Below, one piece after another: positions 9,320 through 18,533 of a stretch of 64,000 nucleotides of DNA (position 1 is the stretch's first letter; each line of letters begins with the position of its first letter). The stretch spans positions 815,680-879,679 of the forward strand of contig NZ_KE007347.1 of the NCBI RefSeq assembly GCF_000400715.1. The letters are read 5' to 3'. The notes below the pieces were generated by a model, which saw only the letters and a list, made by a program, of their open reading frames with translations, was not told where the DNA came from and did no database searches. Position numbers and translations under genes: made by a program. The stretch comes from Acinetobacter genomosp. 15BJ (lineage in GTDB: Bacteria; Pseudomonadota; Gammaproteobacteria; Pseudomonadales; Moraxellaceae).

Positions 9320-10825
9320 CTATTCTGACAGCAATGATCTATTGCATTGCCGCTTGATCTTTTCCGCGCTAGATGTTGCTCTGTATACAGTGCTTGGCTC
9401 AGGGAACAGTTTGAGCAGTGAAATATAAAGCAGTGCTGCGAGTGTGATACTGATCGGTAAACTCAGATCAAGACCGTTGAATAAATGTCCCCAAATACCA
9501 ATGAACTGATCTGGTAAATGCACAAAGCATAAACCGATAACCGCACTGGGTATCCATGCGATGATGCCACGCCAATTCCAGCCATGATGAAACCAGTAAA
9601 CGCCACCCTTTAGGCCATTTGCAAACACCTGTAAATCATCATTTTTATAGTAACCTTTACGGGTGATAAATCCGATAATCATAATGATGATCCATGGACT
9701 GGTACACACCACAATAAGGGTGGCAAAAGTCATGACGCTTTGAGTCAGATTCGCTGCAAAACGACCTAGAAAAATAAATAGGATGGACAATAGACCGACC
9801 CAGATGGTGGCTTTTACTCGCGTGAGTGACTTTGGAAAAAGACTCGACATGTCCAAACCTGTACCATACAAGGCTGTAGTTCCGGTAGATAAACCACCAA
9901 TCAGTGCAATCAGACACAGAGGAATAAAGTACCAAGTTGGGGCAATTTGAATGAGCCCAGCGATGTAATTATTTTGTTCGATAAACACGGGAACACTGTT
10001 AGCAACAATGCTGGCGGTGACTAGGCCAAAAAGAAAAGGAATTAAGGTTGCAAGCTGTGAAGCAAACACAGCTGCCATGATTTTATGGGAGGCTGTTTCT
10101 TTAGGAATATAGCGTGACCAGCCACCGAGGAAGGTACCAAAGGAAATTGGATTACTGAACGCAATCAATGCGGCGCCTGTGAAAGCTGCCCAAAATCCAG
10201 CTTGTCCGAATTGAATTTGTCCCGCATAAGTTGAATCAAATTGCTTGGAAAAAGCAAATAGACCTAAAAAGAATAACAGGCTTGAGGCGATTACGGCGAT
10301 TCGATTGACGAGCAGCATAAAGCGAAAACCATAGATGCAAATCGTAAGCACCAATAAGGCAAAGCCACTATAGACCAATCCATATAGCCAGTTACTTTGA
10401 TAAGAACCGTCAAATAGACGTTGGGTTGCACCAATCAGTGCATCGCCAGAACTCCACACGGAGAGCGAAAAAAATGCGATAGCGGTAAGTAAGGATAAAA
10501 ATGAGCCGACAATCCTGCCATGTACGCCAAAATGGGCAGCAGAAGCCACGGCGTTATTGGTTCCTGTACGTGCACCAAAAATTCCCATTGGCGCTAAGAT
10601 ACAAGCCCCCAAGATAACCCCACACAAGATTGCCCAGAATCCAGCTTGAAAAGAAAGACCAAATACAATCGGGAAGCTGCCTAAGACACAGGTCGAAAAG
10701 GTATTGGCACCACCAAAACTCAAACGAAATAGATCAAAAGGGCTTGCTGTACGGGCATGTGCAGGTATTTCTTCGATACCATAACTTTCGATTGTTGTAA
10801 TCTGTTTAGAACGATCTCTATGCAT
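9320..10825 (-). CDS. NCS1 family purine/pyrimidine-type permease
   Basis: A 501-residue integral membrane protein with about 12 hydrophobic segments. The N-terminal region (IEEIPAHARTASPFDLFRLSFGGANTF) and the GARTGTNNAVAS stretch fit NCS1 nucleobase-cation symporters. It is the last gene of the gbuA-MFS-permease run (58 nt after the MFS gene). From context it may import a guanidino compound or a related nitrogen source rather than a nucleobase; that is inference. Confidence 0.82.
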   Translation of the reverse strand: MHRDRSKQITTIESYGIEEIPAHARTASPFDLFRLSFGGANTFSTCVLGSFPIVFGLSFQAGFWAILCGVILGACILAPMGIFGARTGTNNAVASAAHFGVHGRIVGSFLSLLTAIAFFSLSVWSSGDALIGATQRLFDGSYQSNWLYGLVYSGFALLVLTICIYGFRFMLLVNRIAVIASSLLFFLGLFAFSKQFDSTYAGQIQFGQAGFWAAFTGAALIAFSNPISFGTFLGGWSRYIPKETASHKIMAAVFASQLATLIPFLFGLVTASIVANSVPVFIEQNNYIAGLIQIAPTWYFIPLCLIALIGGLSTGTTALYGTGLDMSSLFPKSLTRVKATIWVGLLSILFIFLGRFAANLTQSVMTFATLIVVCTSPWIIIMIIGFITRKGYYKNDDLQVFANGLKGGVYWFHHGWNWRGIIAWIPSAVIGLCFVHLPDQFIGIWGHLFNGLDLSLPISITLAALLYISLLKLFPEPSTVYRATSSAEKIKRQCNRSLLSE

Positions 10826-10882
10826 AATGCACTACTCTTAATATCCATTTATCAGATTCAGGTTTACTTGTTTGCTCATCCA

Positions 10883-12199
10883 TTAAGCGGCTTGTTTGGG
10901 GCTGATGTGCTTTTGTTCAGCCTGTTCCTGAGAGCGTTGCTTTTGTCTTAGTCGGGTAATGCCACAAATGCCAATGAGGGACAGCAGCGAAAGGAAACTA
11001 AATAAGAACGCCAAAGGTAGCCATTGGCCTGCATAATGTTGAGCCAACAAAGTTCCAATGATGGGGGTGGTTCCACTGGTGATTGCCGCAATCATTTGAT
11101 AGGAAATGGAAATACCTGAATAACGGACATGTGCAGGAAAAGCTTCCGCCATAAAGCCAGCGACAACAGCATATAAAGAAGACAGCGCAATGACCGCAAG
11201 CGTAATACCCAACACCATGTAATAGATATTTTTAGTACTGACCAACATAAACATTGGATATGGAATGGCGATACAGAGGATTGCAGCCCAGAACAGAAAA
11301 CGATGTGTCCCCACTTTACTGGCATACCAAGCTGCAATTGGCATGGCTAAAAATTCAAATAGGGTGACCCAAAACAATGCATCTAAAATCGTGGGGCGGC
11401 TGATAGCCATATATTGGGTGACATAGCTAATCATAAAGGTATTGGTGAAAAAGAAACCTGCTGTCCCAATGGTAATCGCCAGTCCAGCAAAAACCACTTG
11501 AGGCCAATAGTTTTTAAGCAACTCTTTGACAGGGTATTTGGCTATTTCTTGCTTGGCTTGCATCTGTTTAAATTCAGGGGATTCTTCTACTCCTAGACGG
11601 ATGGCTAGGCCAATCAGCATAAATATAAAGCTGAGTAAAAAGGGCACGCGCCAGCCCCAGCTCAGTAAGGATTGTTCATCCAAAGACGTAATACCTTTAA
11701 AGACCAAAAGGCACAGAATCAAACCTGCTGGGCTGCCCATTTGGGCAAAAGAGGCGAAAAAAGTTTTTTTATGGGCAGGAGCATGTTCACTGGCCATTAG
11801 CACTGCGCCACCCCATTCACCACCGACTGACAAGCCTTGCAAAAAGCGTAGTACGATCAGAAGAACGGGTGCCCAAATTCCGATATGCCCATAGCTGGGA
11901 ATCAAGCCGATTCCAGTGGTGGCCAATCCCATCAGCAGCATGGTAAATAGCAGCATTTTTTTGCGACCTAATTTATCGCCTAAATGTCCGAAAATAACGG
12001 CAGCAATTGGTCTGGCAATAAAACCGACAGCAAAGGTTGCAAAAGCTGCCAATGTCCCTGTTACAGGATCAGTTTCAGGGAAAAATACCAAGCCGAGCAC
12101 GAGAGCTGCAGCTGTGGCATAAACATAAAAGTCATAAAACTCAATAGTTGTACCCACAAAGGCTGCGGCGGCAGCCCGTTTTGATTGATCTTTTTTCAT
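10883..12199 (-). CDS. MFS transporter, metabolite:H+ symporter type
   Basis: 438 residues with 12 predicted TM helices and the MFS loop motif (GHLGDKLGRKKML). The start (AAAAAFVGTTIEFYDFYVYATAAAL) and GLSVGGEWGGAVLM are typical of the MHS subfamily (proline/betaine, shikimate, alpha-ketoglutarate carriers). It lies 52 nt downstream of gbuA on the same strand, so it probably imports guanidinobutyrate or a related substrate. Confidence 0.85.
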   Translation of the reverse strand: MKKDQSKRAAAAAFVGTTIEFYDFYVYATAAALVLGLVFFPETDPVTGTLAAFATFAVGFIARPIAAVIFGHLGDKLGRKKMLLFTMLLMGLATTGIGLIPSYGHIGIWAPVLLIVLRFLQGLSVGGEWGGAVLMASEHAPAHKKTFFASFAQMGSPAGLILCLLVFKGITSLDEQSLLSWGWRVPFLLSFIFMLIGLAIRLGVEESPEFKQMQAKQEIAKYPVKELLKNYWPQVVFAGLAITIGTAGFFFTNTFMISYVTQYMAISRPTILDALFWVTLFEFLAMPIAAWYASKVGTHRFLFWAAILCIAIPYPMFMLVSTKNIYYMVLGITLAVIALSSLYAVVAGFMAEAFPAHVRYSGISISYQMIAAITSGTTPIIGTLLAQHYAGQWLPLAFLFSFLSLLSLIGICGITRLRQKQRSQEQAEQKHISPKQAA

Positions 12200-12251
12200 T
12201 CCTTATTGGCCTATATTTATCCATATGTTTTTCTTGTTTTATCGCTGGAAA

Positions 12252-13214
12252 TTATTTGCGTATCTTCACTCCAGGGAGTACGCATAGCATTTCATACAGC
12301 AGGTTCGCACCAAGTAATGAGGTATTGCCTGTGGTGTCGTAAGGTGGAGAGACTTCGACTAAATCACAGCCGATCAGATCCAATCCTTGACAGCCACGAA
12401 TAATTTCAATGGCTTGAATCGTGGTCAAGCCACCAATTTCAGGGGTTCCTGTACCTGGTGCCCAAGCAGGATCAATCCCATCAATATCAAAAGATAAATA
12501 CACAGGACCTCCAGCAACTTGTGCTCTTACTTCCTCCATTAAGGGGGCGAGTGATTTATGCCAGCATTCTTCTGCTTGAACCACGCGAAAGCCTTGTCGT
12601 CGACTCCAATTGAAGTCATCTGCACTATAGCCTTGAGCCCGTAAACCAATTTGCACAACGCGCTGACAATCAAGTAATCCTTCTTCGGCAGCCCGTCGAA
12701 AAGTGGTGCCATGTGCAACTTTTTCACCAAACATCTCATCATTGACGTCTGCATGTGCATCAATATGAACCAAACCAACAGGCCCATGTTTTTTATGAAT
12801 CGCACGCAGGATTGGAAGGGTCAGTGTGTGATCACCACCAATGGTGAGCGGAATAATAGGATGGGCCAGTACGCGATCATAATGTTCTTCGATAATGCGC
12901 ACTGCTTCTGTCAAATTAAAGGTGTTGATCGGGACATCACCAATATCAGCCACATTGAGTGAATCAAATGGTGCTGCGCCAGTTGCCATGTTATATGGGC
13001 GAATCATGACCGATTCGGCACGGATTTGCCGAGGGCCAAAACGGGTACCTGAGCGTAAAGATGTACCAATGTCTAGGGGAATCCCAATAAAAGCCGCATC
13101 CAGTTCGGCCAAACCTGCATCATTATCGACAATTGGTAGTCGTAACATTGAGGCAATACCACCAAAACGAGGCATTTCATTGCCACCAAGTGGTTGATTT
13201 AAACGCTTGTTCAT
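12252..13214 (-). CDS. gbuA: Guanidinobutyrase (ureohydrolase family)
   Basis: Hydrolyses 4-guanidinobutyrate to 4-aminobutyrate and urea. The 320-residue protein carries the Mn-binding ureohydrolase motifs GGDHTLTLP, DAHADVND and SFDIDGIDPAWAPGTG. Its start (LNQPLGGNEMPRFGG) and GTSLRSGTRFGPR closely match what I recall of Pseudomonas GbuA rather than SpeB agmatinase. The divergent LysR gene and the two downstream transporters reproduce the general gbu arrangement. Guanidinopropionase is the nearest alternative. Confidence 0.85.
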   Translation of the reverse strand: MNKRLNQPLGGNEMPRFGGIASMLRLPIVDNDAGLAELDAAFIGIPLDIGTSLRSGTRFGPRQIRAESVMIRPYNMATGAAPFDSLNVADIGDVPINTFNLTEAVRIIEEHYDRVLAHPIIPLTIGGDHTLTLPILRAIHKKHGPVGLVHIDAHADVNDEMFGEKVAHGTTFRRAAEEGLLDCQRVVQIGLRAQGYSADDFNWSRRQGFRVVQAEECWHKSLAPLMEEVRAQVAGGPVYLSFDIDGIDPAWAPGTGTPEIGGLTTIQAIEIIRGCQGLDLIGCDLVEVSPPYDTTGNTSLLGANLLYEMLCVLPGVKIRK

Positions 13215-13273
13215 TTGCTTCTCCTTTTCTTATTTATTGATCAGCTTGGAACAGGGTTAAATCCTATTTTTTA

Positions 13274-13307
13274 AAAACTTAGTTTTGATTTTTCTAAACT
13301 AAGTTTT
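13274..13307. promoter_or_regulatory. Dyad-symmetric operator candidate between gbuA and lysR
   Basis: AAAACTTAGTTT and AAACTAAGTTTT form a perfect 12-bp inverted repeat with a 10-bp spacer in the divergent intergenic region. This placement is typical of a LysR regulator binding site controlling both genes. Confidence 0.55.
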
Positions 13308-13359
13308 ACAAGAATGTTTTAAGATGAAGTGAGGCAAAGGGAGGATTGAGATAAAAGCC

Positions 13360-14238
13360 ATGACACATATGGATATCAAGTTAGTTCGAATTTTTGTCAG
13401 TATTGTGAAGAATCAAGGTTTTGCAAATGCCCAGCAAGAACTTAATCTATCAACCTCGGCAATCAGTACCTATATGACCCAATTGGAGCATATGGTCGGT
13501 TTCAAGTTATGTGAACGTGGACGTGGTGGTTTTGCATTAACTCAAAAAGGTGAAATGTTTTTTCAGGAAGCCAAGCGCATACTCAATGAGTTAGATAATT
13601 TTTCCAGACATACAGCTCAGATTAAGGGGGAACTGACGGGTACCTTTAAAATAGGGATGCTGGATTCCATGGTGACAGATCGGAATATCCCTTTAGATCA
13701 AATCATCCAACAGTTTTCAGAACAGAATCCGAATGTTTATATTAAATTGCAGGTGCAATCGCCTTATGAGCTGCAAATGGGGATTTTGGAAAATCGTTTT
13801 GATGTCGCAATTGGATCTTTTTTTCTGAAAATGAATGGCGTGATGTATCAAGCCTTGCACAAAGAACAGCAATGGTTGTTTTGTAGTGACACGCATCCCT
13901 TATATAAGCAGCAAGGTCTAACGGCAGAAATCATTCGGCGTGAAAAAATGGTCAGTCGTGGTTATTGGAGTCATACGGAATTGGCAAAACAAGGATTTAA
14001 ACATTCTTTTGCTACGGTTGATTCGATGGAAGCACAGTTGGTACTTATTTTATCTGGACAATATATCGGTTATTTGCCTGAGCACTTTGCCCAATATTGG
14101 GTGGAACAACAGCGTCTAAAAGTATTACTTCCAGCAACATTTGGTTATGCAGCGCCATTTTCGCTAATTTTTAGGCGAGGCAGAACTAAAGATCCTGTTA
14201 TTCAGAGTTTCAGGAAGATTATTAAAGGCTTTTTTTGA
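13360..14238 (+). CDS. LysR family regulator (likely GbuR-like)
   Basis: 292 residues with an N-terminal winged helix-turn-helix (about 4-63: MDIKLVRIFVSIVKNQGFANAQ ends in the first helix pair) and a C-terminal periplasmic-binding-like effector domain from about residue 90. It is divergent from gbuA with 145 bp between the starts and an inverted repeat there. It is therefore the probable activator of the guanidinobutyrate genes, with guanidinobutyrate as the likely inducer (inference). Confidence 0.85.
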   Translation: MTHMDIKLVRIFVSIVKNQGFANAQQELNLSTSAISTYMTQLEHMVGFKLCERGRGGFALTQKGEMFFQEAKRILNELDNFSRHTAQIKGELTGTFKIGMLDSMVTDRNIPLDQIIQQFSEQNPNVYIKLQVQSPYELQMGILENRFDVAIGSFFLKMNGVMYQALHKEQQWLFCSDTHPLYKQQGLTAEIIRREKMVSRGYWSHTELAKQGFKHSFATVDSMEAQLVLILSGQYIGYLPEHFAQYWVEQQRLKVLLPATFGYAAPFSLIFRRGRTKDPVIQSFRKIIKGFF

Positions 14239-14290
14239 TAAGAGTCCTCGAACCAAAAAATATAGAACTGCTGTGAATGCAATACAAAAA

Positions 14291-14321
14291 GAAAAAGGGC
14301 AGATCAAGATCGCCCTTTTTC
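14291..14321. terminator. Bidirectional terminator between lysR and porin genes
   Basis: Stem AAAAAGGGC/GCCCTTTTT with loop AGATCAAGATC lies between two convergent genes. Confidence 0.75.
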
Positions 14322-14346
14322 TTATAAGATAGGAGGTAACTTCAAA

Positions 14347-15450
14347 TTAGAAGTTATATTCCATACCTAAACCGATGGTTGTTTTCTTATCATCTTTCAC
14401 TAACCAATCACGTTTTTGTTGACCTACAACACCGTAGAAACGTGTTTGTTTGTTGATTTGATAATCAGCGCCTACACCGTAAAGATCTTGTTTACGATCA
14501 TCACGACCATTCACTTCAGTTGTAGAAGAGATATATTCTGCTTTTAACTTCACAGGAGTAGAAGGGATTACGTATGCAGCTGTTACGCCATATGCATCTT
14601 CTTGTAAGCCCTTATAAGAGGTTACAACAGCTGGAGTACCGCTTGTTACTGCAACAGTATCGTCTGTTGGTTGAGCTGTCTGCCATAATGCACCAAGCAC
14701 TAAACCATTAACACCAGCTGCTGTTAAGTCTAAAGAACCAGTTACACGGATTGCATCTGAATAAACACTATTGTCGCCACTTAAGTCACTATAAGCATTA
14801 TATTTAGAAGCAACACCAAAGTTACCAGCAACAGCAGCCGCTAAGCCCCAATCTTTGTTTTCATAGGTAAGAGAGGTTGAAACACCGTCACCAAAGCTAT
14901 CACGGCTGCCTTTTTGGCCTTTTGCATTATTTTTTACAGCAGACGATTCTTCACCTTGTTGGAACATAATGTTGAATGCTAAGCCACCGAGTAATTTTTT
15001 ATCAGTTTCAAACGCAATCACATTCTTTAAGCGATCTTCACCAACTAAAACTTTAGTCATATCTAGTTCGTTGTGATCGTTAAAAATATCTTGGTTGTTA
15101 CCAGCAGCATTTTTAAAGTAAGAGTCATGTTGGCCTACTTTTAAAGTACCGATACCATCTGACTTAATACCGACATAACGGTTACGGTTACTAAATACAT
15201 CACCGTCGCCATCTGCACTGATTTGCCATTCAATTAAGTAAACTGCTGAAAGGTTATCAGTCAGTTTTTCTTCACCTTTTACCCCGATACGAGAAGCGTT
15301 TGAGTTTACTTTTGTTACGCTTTCGTCTTTAAAGCCATTTTTATCAATTTGATCTAAAGTCACATTGAGCTTACCATACAATGTTGGTGCTGCTTGCGCT
15401 GCATTCATGGCTAAAGTTGCTACAGTAGCAGCAAGAAGCAATTTTTTCAT
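14347..15450 (-). CDS. Outer-membrane porin (Gram-negative porin family)
   Basis: The ATG at 15450 (GGAGAAATCTCA just before it) gives a 367-residue precursor; the open frame further upstream is not used. A Sec signal peptide ends at AAQA|APTLYG. The mature part shows porin features: TLYGKLNVTLDQI, NASRIGVKGEEKL, LKVGQHDSYF, alternating beta-strand pattern, and a C-terminus ending in Phe (GLGMEYNF). It forms a general diffusion channel; substrate selectivity is unknown. Confidence 0.88.
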   Translation of the reverse strand: MKKLLLAATVATLAMNAAQAAPTLYGKLNVTLDQIDKNGFKDESVTKVNSNASRIGVKGEEKLTDNLSAVYLIEWQISADGDGDVFSNRNRYVGIKSDGIGTLKVGQHDSYFKNAAGNNQDIFNDHNELDMTKVLVGEDRLKNVIAFETDKKLLGGLAFNIMFQQGEESSAVKNNAKGQKGSRDSFGDGVSTSLTYENKDWGLAAAVAGNFGVASKYNAYSDLSGDNSVYSDAIRVTGSLDLTAAGVNGLVLGALWQTAQPTDDTVAVTSGTPAVVTSYKGLQEDAYGVTAAYVIPSTPVKLKAEYISSTTEVNGRDDRKQDLYGVGADYQINKQTRFYGVVGQQKRDWLVKDDKKTTIGLGMEYNF

Positions 15451-15660
15451 TGAGATTTCTCCAAAACACTTTTTGTAAATGGCTGATGCCTTAGTTACTG
15501 TTATGAGCTTGCTTATGTACATAAAGTTACATAGCTCACTGACTTGTATGCAGTATCGGTAAACTTTGTGACAGACAAGTGAAAGAAAAATGACAGTTTG
15601 ATGACGATTCATATTTAGTAATAATTATATTTCTTATTGTTTTTTATATAATTAGCAAAC

Positions 15661-15690
15661 AAAAAAAACGGAGTAAAAACTCCGTCTTTA
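15661..15690. terminator. Terminator between HIT and porin genes
   Basis: Stem ACGGAGT/ACTCCGT flanked by an A-run gives a T-run on the minus strand, placed just after the HIT gene. Confidence 0.75.
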
Positions 15691-15703
15691 TAAAAATAAG
15701 AAC

Positions 15704-16117
15704 TTAAAGTGCAGCTTTGATTTTTTCAGCGAGTGCAGTAATTTTTTCTTGATCACCCATTTTTACTGCATGGCGACCAAGTTCATGCACCGAACTAGGG
15801 ATCAGATGAAAATGTACATGGGGGACGGTTTGTCCCGCTGCTGCACCTGAAAGCTGCATAAGTACGATACCCTTGGCATCTAAGGCCGTTTCCATTGCTT
15901 TGGCAATTTTCTGCACAATCTGGATGGTATATGCAGCCGCATCGGCAGGGAGGTCCAATAAGGTAACTGCTGGTGTCTTTGGAATCACTAAAGCATGACC
16001 ATCTGCTTGGGGCATGATATCCATAAACGCGAGAACCTGATCATCTTCATAGATTTTGATTGCAGGTAATTCACCACGAAGGATTCGTGCAAAAATATTT
16101 TGGTCATCGTATGCCAT
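15704..16117 (-). CDS. HIT family nucleotide-binding protein
   Basis: 137 residues, the usual length of a histidine-triad hydrolase of the Hint/HinT branch. The catalytic triad HVHFHLIP is at about residues 98-105, and [24 protein letters not shown] starts the fold. The family hydrolyses nucleoside phosphoramidates or AMP conjugates. AAAGGA lies 6 nt before the ATG. Confidence 0.9.
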   Translation of the reverse strand: MAYDDQNIFARILRGELPAIKIYEDDQVLAFMDIMPQADGHALVIPKTPAVTLLDLPADAAAYTIQIVQKIAKAMETALDAKGIVLMQLSGAAAGQTVPHVHFHLIPSSVHELGRHAVKMGDQEKITALAEKIKAAL

Positions 16118-16214
16118 GATTCATCCTTTAGATAGGCTTATTTTTTCAGTAATATAGTTCACTCTCCATGATCAGAGAGTGAATTGGAGTGTTTAAAACA
16201 CCATATTTGGCTGC

Positions 16215-16484
16215 TTATTTGCAGTTAAGCTCTTTTTGACGAGCTTTGATTTCATCAAGACGTTGTTGTTCTTTATCAGAAAACTTTGGCTTAGTCGTAT
16301 GGCAATTTTCGTTACCAAACTTCGCTTTAGCATCAGCGTCTTTAAAACAGAATCCTTTAGATGCATAGATCAAGTTAGAGTCATCCTGTAACTTTTTACA
16401 TTCTTGTTCTGGTGTTGCAGCTTGTACACTAAAACCTGTAAGGGTTATTAAGCCAGCAAAAACCGCAACCATTAACTTATTCAT
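16215..16484 (-). CDS. Small secreted YARHG-domain protein
   Basis: 89 residues. The Sec signal peptide is cut after FSVQA. The mature part has three or four Cys and the stretch NLIYASKGFCFKD, a variant of the YARHG motif (NxLYARHGxxF), followed by a Lys/Glu-rich helix. YARHG proteins are extracellular or periplasmic and uncharacterised. GAGGAA precedes the ATG by 6 nt. Confidence 0.75.
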   Translation of the reverse strand: MNKLMVAVFAGLITLTGFSVQAATPEQECKKLQDDSNLIYASKGFCFKDADAKAKFGNENCHTTKPKFSDKEQQRLDEIKARQKELNCK

Positions 16485-16951
16485 GAGGTGTTCCTCTAAT
16501 CAAAAAAGTATAAATCAATGCTGTATGAAGTAGATCCATATGGCGCTTGATCGCTACGTATATACCAATATAAGGTTTATTAATGAAATTTCAATGAAAC
16601 TGTATGGTACGAGTGTAAGTTTACTCCATAATTTATCCTTATAATATGGAAAAGCCTTATATATCAAGAGCTTTATTATAATTTTATATAAAACAACTGA
16701 TTAAGATGATTTTTATTGTACATTAAATGGCTTGTTTTGCGGTATTTCGCTCTTTTTAAAGGTTTATTTATATATTGATTGCTGCCATATGAGTTTTAAC
16801 AAATTAAAATGTAAATGATGTTGTGGGTTGTGTCTTGTTCAATTGCAGAATAAATAATGTAGATTGTAAATGGATTTGAAATCATAAAAGTTGAATAGAG
16901 AATGCTTTATTCAGAATAGTTAGAATGAGTAATATAAGATTCACGCGGATT

Positions 16952-17115
16952 AAAAAATAAAGGCTCACGATTTAGTGAGCCTTTGGTGGCGTCCTTCATT
17001 CTTTCGGCTACCCAGAGACTGGTTACTGGTAACGGGAGTAAAATTACTGACCCAACGGCAGGAACCCTGTGAAGTATCAATACAACCATTGGGAAGTCCT
17101 TGCTCCTGCACGGCT
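16952..17115 (-). ncRNA. C4-like small RNA, copy 1
   Basis: A ~125-bp block at 16987-17110 recurs at 18630-18755 (copy 2). Shared parts include GGCGTCCTTC, CCAACGGCAGGAACCCTGTG and GGAAGTCCTTGCTCCTGCA, with a divergent middle. On the minus strand the block is followed at once by a terminator (stem AAAGGCTCAC/GTGAGCCTTT at 16959-16984, then ATTTTTT). That gives a ~150-nt RNA. It resembles, from memory, the multi-copy C4-like antisense RNAs of Acinetobacter related to the phage P1 C4 RNA. The 799-bp gap between 16485 and 17283 holds only this unit. Confidence 0.6.
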
Positions 17116-17283
17116 ATTATAGTGAATACAGGACTTGTATTGGAAGTAATTCTAATCTTTTGATTGAGAGGTATCTGAGATTTAAGTATAATTAATTGAT
17201 ATTTATATTGTTTTATAAGGTGGCTTTCTAATTTATTACCTAAGTGCCATCGAAAACTAAGCTTTTTAACAAGAATATGAAAA

Positions 17284-17565
17284 ATGTTGAAATATATTAA
17301 AAGTAACCTTCCTATCCTTATCTTGATCATTATTGTTATAGGTGGGCTCGGCTATCCCTTTTATTCAGGTAAATGGATTATGGCGCCCCGACTAAGCGAA
17401 ATTGACAGTAAATGTTATGGGGTGGATGTACCAAGCAGCATTGAGCATAACAAAGTACTACTTTTTTGTTCATGTGTTCATACAGTCGGTATTGAAAACA
17501 AAGAAGAGAAATATAAGTATTGTACCAATAGAATGGATAAAATTGCTTACCGGCAAGATTCTTGA
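17284..17565 (+). CDS. Small membrane-anchored hypothetical protein
   Basis: 93 residues with one N-terminal hydrophobic segment (about residues 8-27, LPILILIIIVIGGLGYPFYS) and a hydrophilic C-terminal part with four Cys. I recognise no family. The ATG at 17284 is the first in frame. The gene sits between the two C4-like RNAs in an AT-rich accessory stretch. It is likely a real but unassigned protein. Confidence 0.5.
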   Translation: MLKYIKSNLPILILIIIVIGGLGYPFYSGKWIMAPRLSEIDSKCYGVDVPSSIEHNKVLLFCSCVHTVGIENKEEKYKYCTNRMDKIAYRQDS

Positions 17566-17657
17566 TGATTTGGTTTTTAGTGTTTAAATTTGAAAGAATT
17601 GTGTAGAAATTATAAAATATATCCTTGTCTTTCTTTATTTTATATTGAGTATACTTG

Positions 17658-18120
17658 ATGAAAAAAAATATTAATATTTCTTATAAATTCAGTTGTGACT
17701 GTTTCTGTGTATAGTGCTGATGATTTGTTTAATAAGCCTCAATCACTTTTAATCTTAAAAAATGACACACCTGAATATGAGATCAAAAGTCGTGAGCATG
17801 TTGATTTTTTTGAGTCAGCAAAGCAACAAGAGCAAGATCGTCTAAATCAGCGTGATGTAAATGCGGCTAAGACGTATGAAACTCGGTCAAATACATCTAA
17901 TATGAGCCCATTTGAACGATCTCAATATCTTCTAAAAAATAATGATACCCATGCTTTAAATGCACATGAATATGAGCAACAGTTAAACTCATTGCAGAAG
18001 GCTCGAAATCGAGGCGTGATCTCAGACCGAGAGTATCAACAAAAAATTACCCAGCAAAATCATATGCCTTTAGAGCAAAAAAATAATCAGCTTAAATTGT
18101 CAGTTCCTGTTGGAGAATAA
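17658..18120 (+). pseudogene. Small periplasmic hypothetical protein with frameshifted signal peptide
   Basis: The reading frame from GTG 17695 encodes 141 residues (VTVSVYSADDLFNK onwards), highly charged and helical, with no known domain. Upstream, ATG 17658 is followed by a run of eight A. If the run had seven A, the ATG would read MKKILIFLINSVVTVSVYSA, a good Sec signal peptide joined in frame to ADDLFNK. With eight A the ATG frame stops after 18 codons. This is either a slippage-switched gene, a decayed gene or a sequencing error. Internal translation from GTG 17695 would give a cytoplasmic product. Confidence 0.6.
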
Positions 18121-18305
18121 GTTCAGTCCGTTTAAATGTTCATCGAAAGGTGGGCTTTTTTAGTTCTAGTGCTTATGATTAGCGAATGCTTCTCTCGCGC
18201 TTATAGCCGGGTTAAACAAGAAGAAATAAGTTTTGCCTAAACCGATCTACAATCACTCATTATGTAGTTCAGCTTTAAAATTTTCTTAAAATAAGCATAA
18301 ATTTG

Positions 18306-18334
18306 TTGATTTGCATCACACTTTTATCTATATT
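18306..18334 (+). promoter_or_regulatory. Sigma-70-like promoter for candidate sRNA
   Basis: TTGATT at 18306-18311 and TATATT at 18329-18334 are separated by exactly 17 bp, with a short transcript and a terminator immediately downstream. Confidence 0.5.
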
Positions 18335-18340
18335 TGCCTT

Positions 18341-18425
18341 GTTGTTTGATAATAACTAAACAACAATAACCTTCATTCAGCGCAAAAAGAATTAAGGGGA
18401 AGCCCACTCATTGAGTGGGCTTTTT
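18341..18425 (+). ncRNA. Candidate ~85-nt small RNA
   Basis: A well-spaced promoter is followed by a hairpin (TTGTTGTTT / AAACAACAA, 18339-18366), a single-stranded linker and a strong terminator (AGCCCACTCA/TGAGTGGGCT plus T5 at 18401-18425). No open reading frame of any length fits inside. The architecture is that of an independent sRNA; no known family is recognised. Confidence 0.45.
18401..18425 (+). terminator. Rho-independent terminator of candidate sRNA
   Basis: A perfect 9-10 bp stem AGCCCACTCA/TGAGTGGGCT is followed by TTTTT. Confidence 0.8.
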
Positions 18426-18533
18426 AATTGTATATAATTCTGAATTTGCTATGCAGTTTAAAGTATGGAAAGTGGAGATCGAGGGTGATTTTGTTGTATC
18501 AAATTGAATAATAAGGAAAAATTGTTAAAGATT

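Noticed and set aside
11526..11894. Open frame opposite the MFS transporter gene
   Set aside because: Shadow of a well-supported gene, no ribosome binding site or family resemblance.
16965..17330. Open frame of 121 codons through the C4-like RNA
   Set aside because: The conserved pattern between the two copies is that of RNA (terminator directly after), and the frame is not preserved in copy 2.
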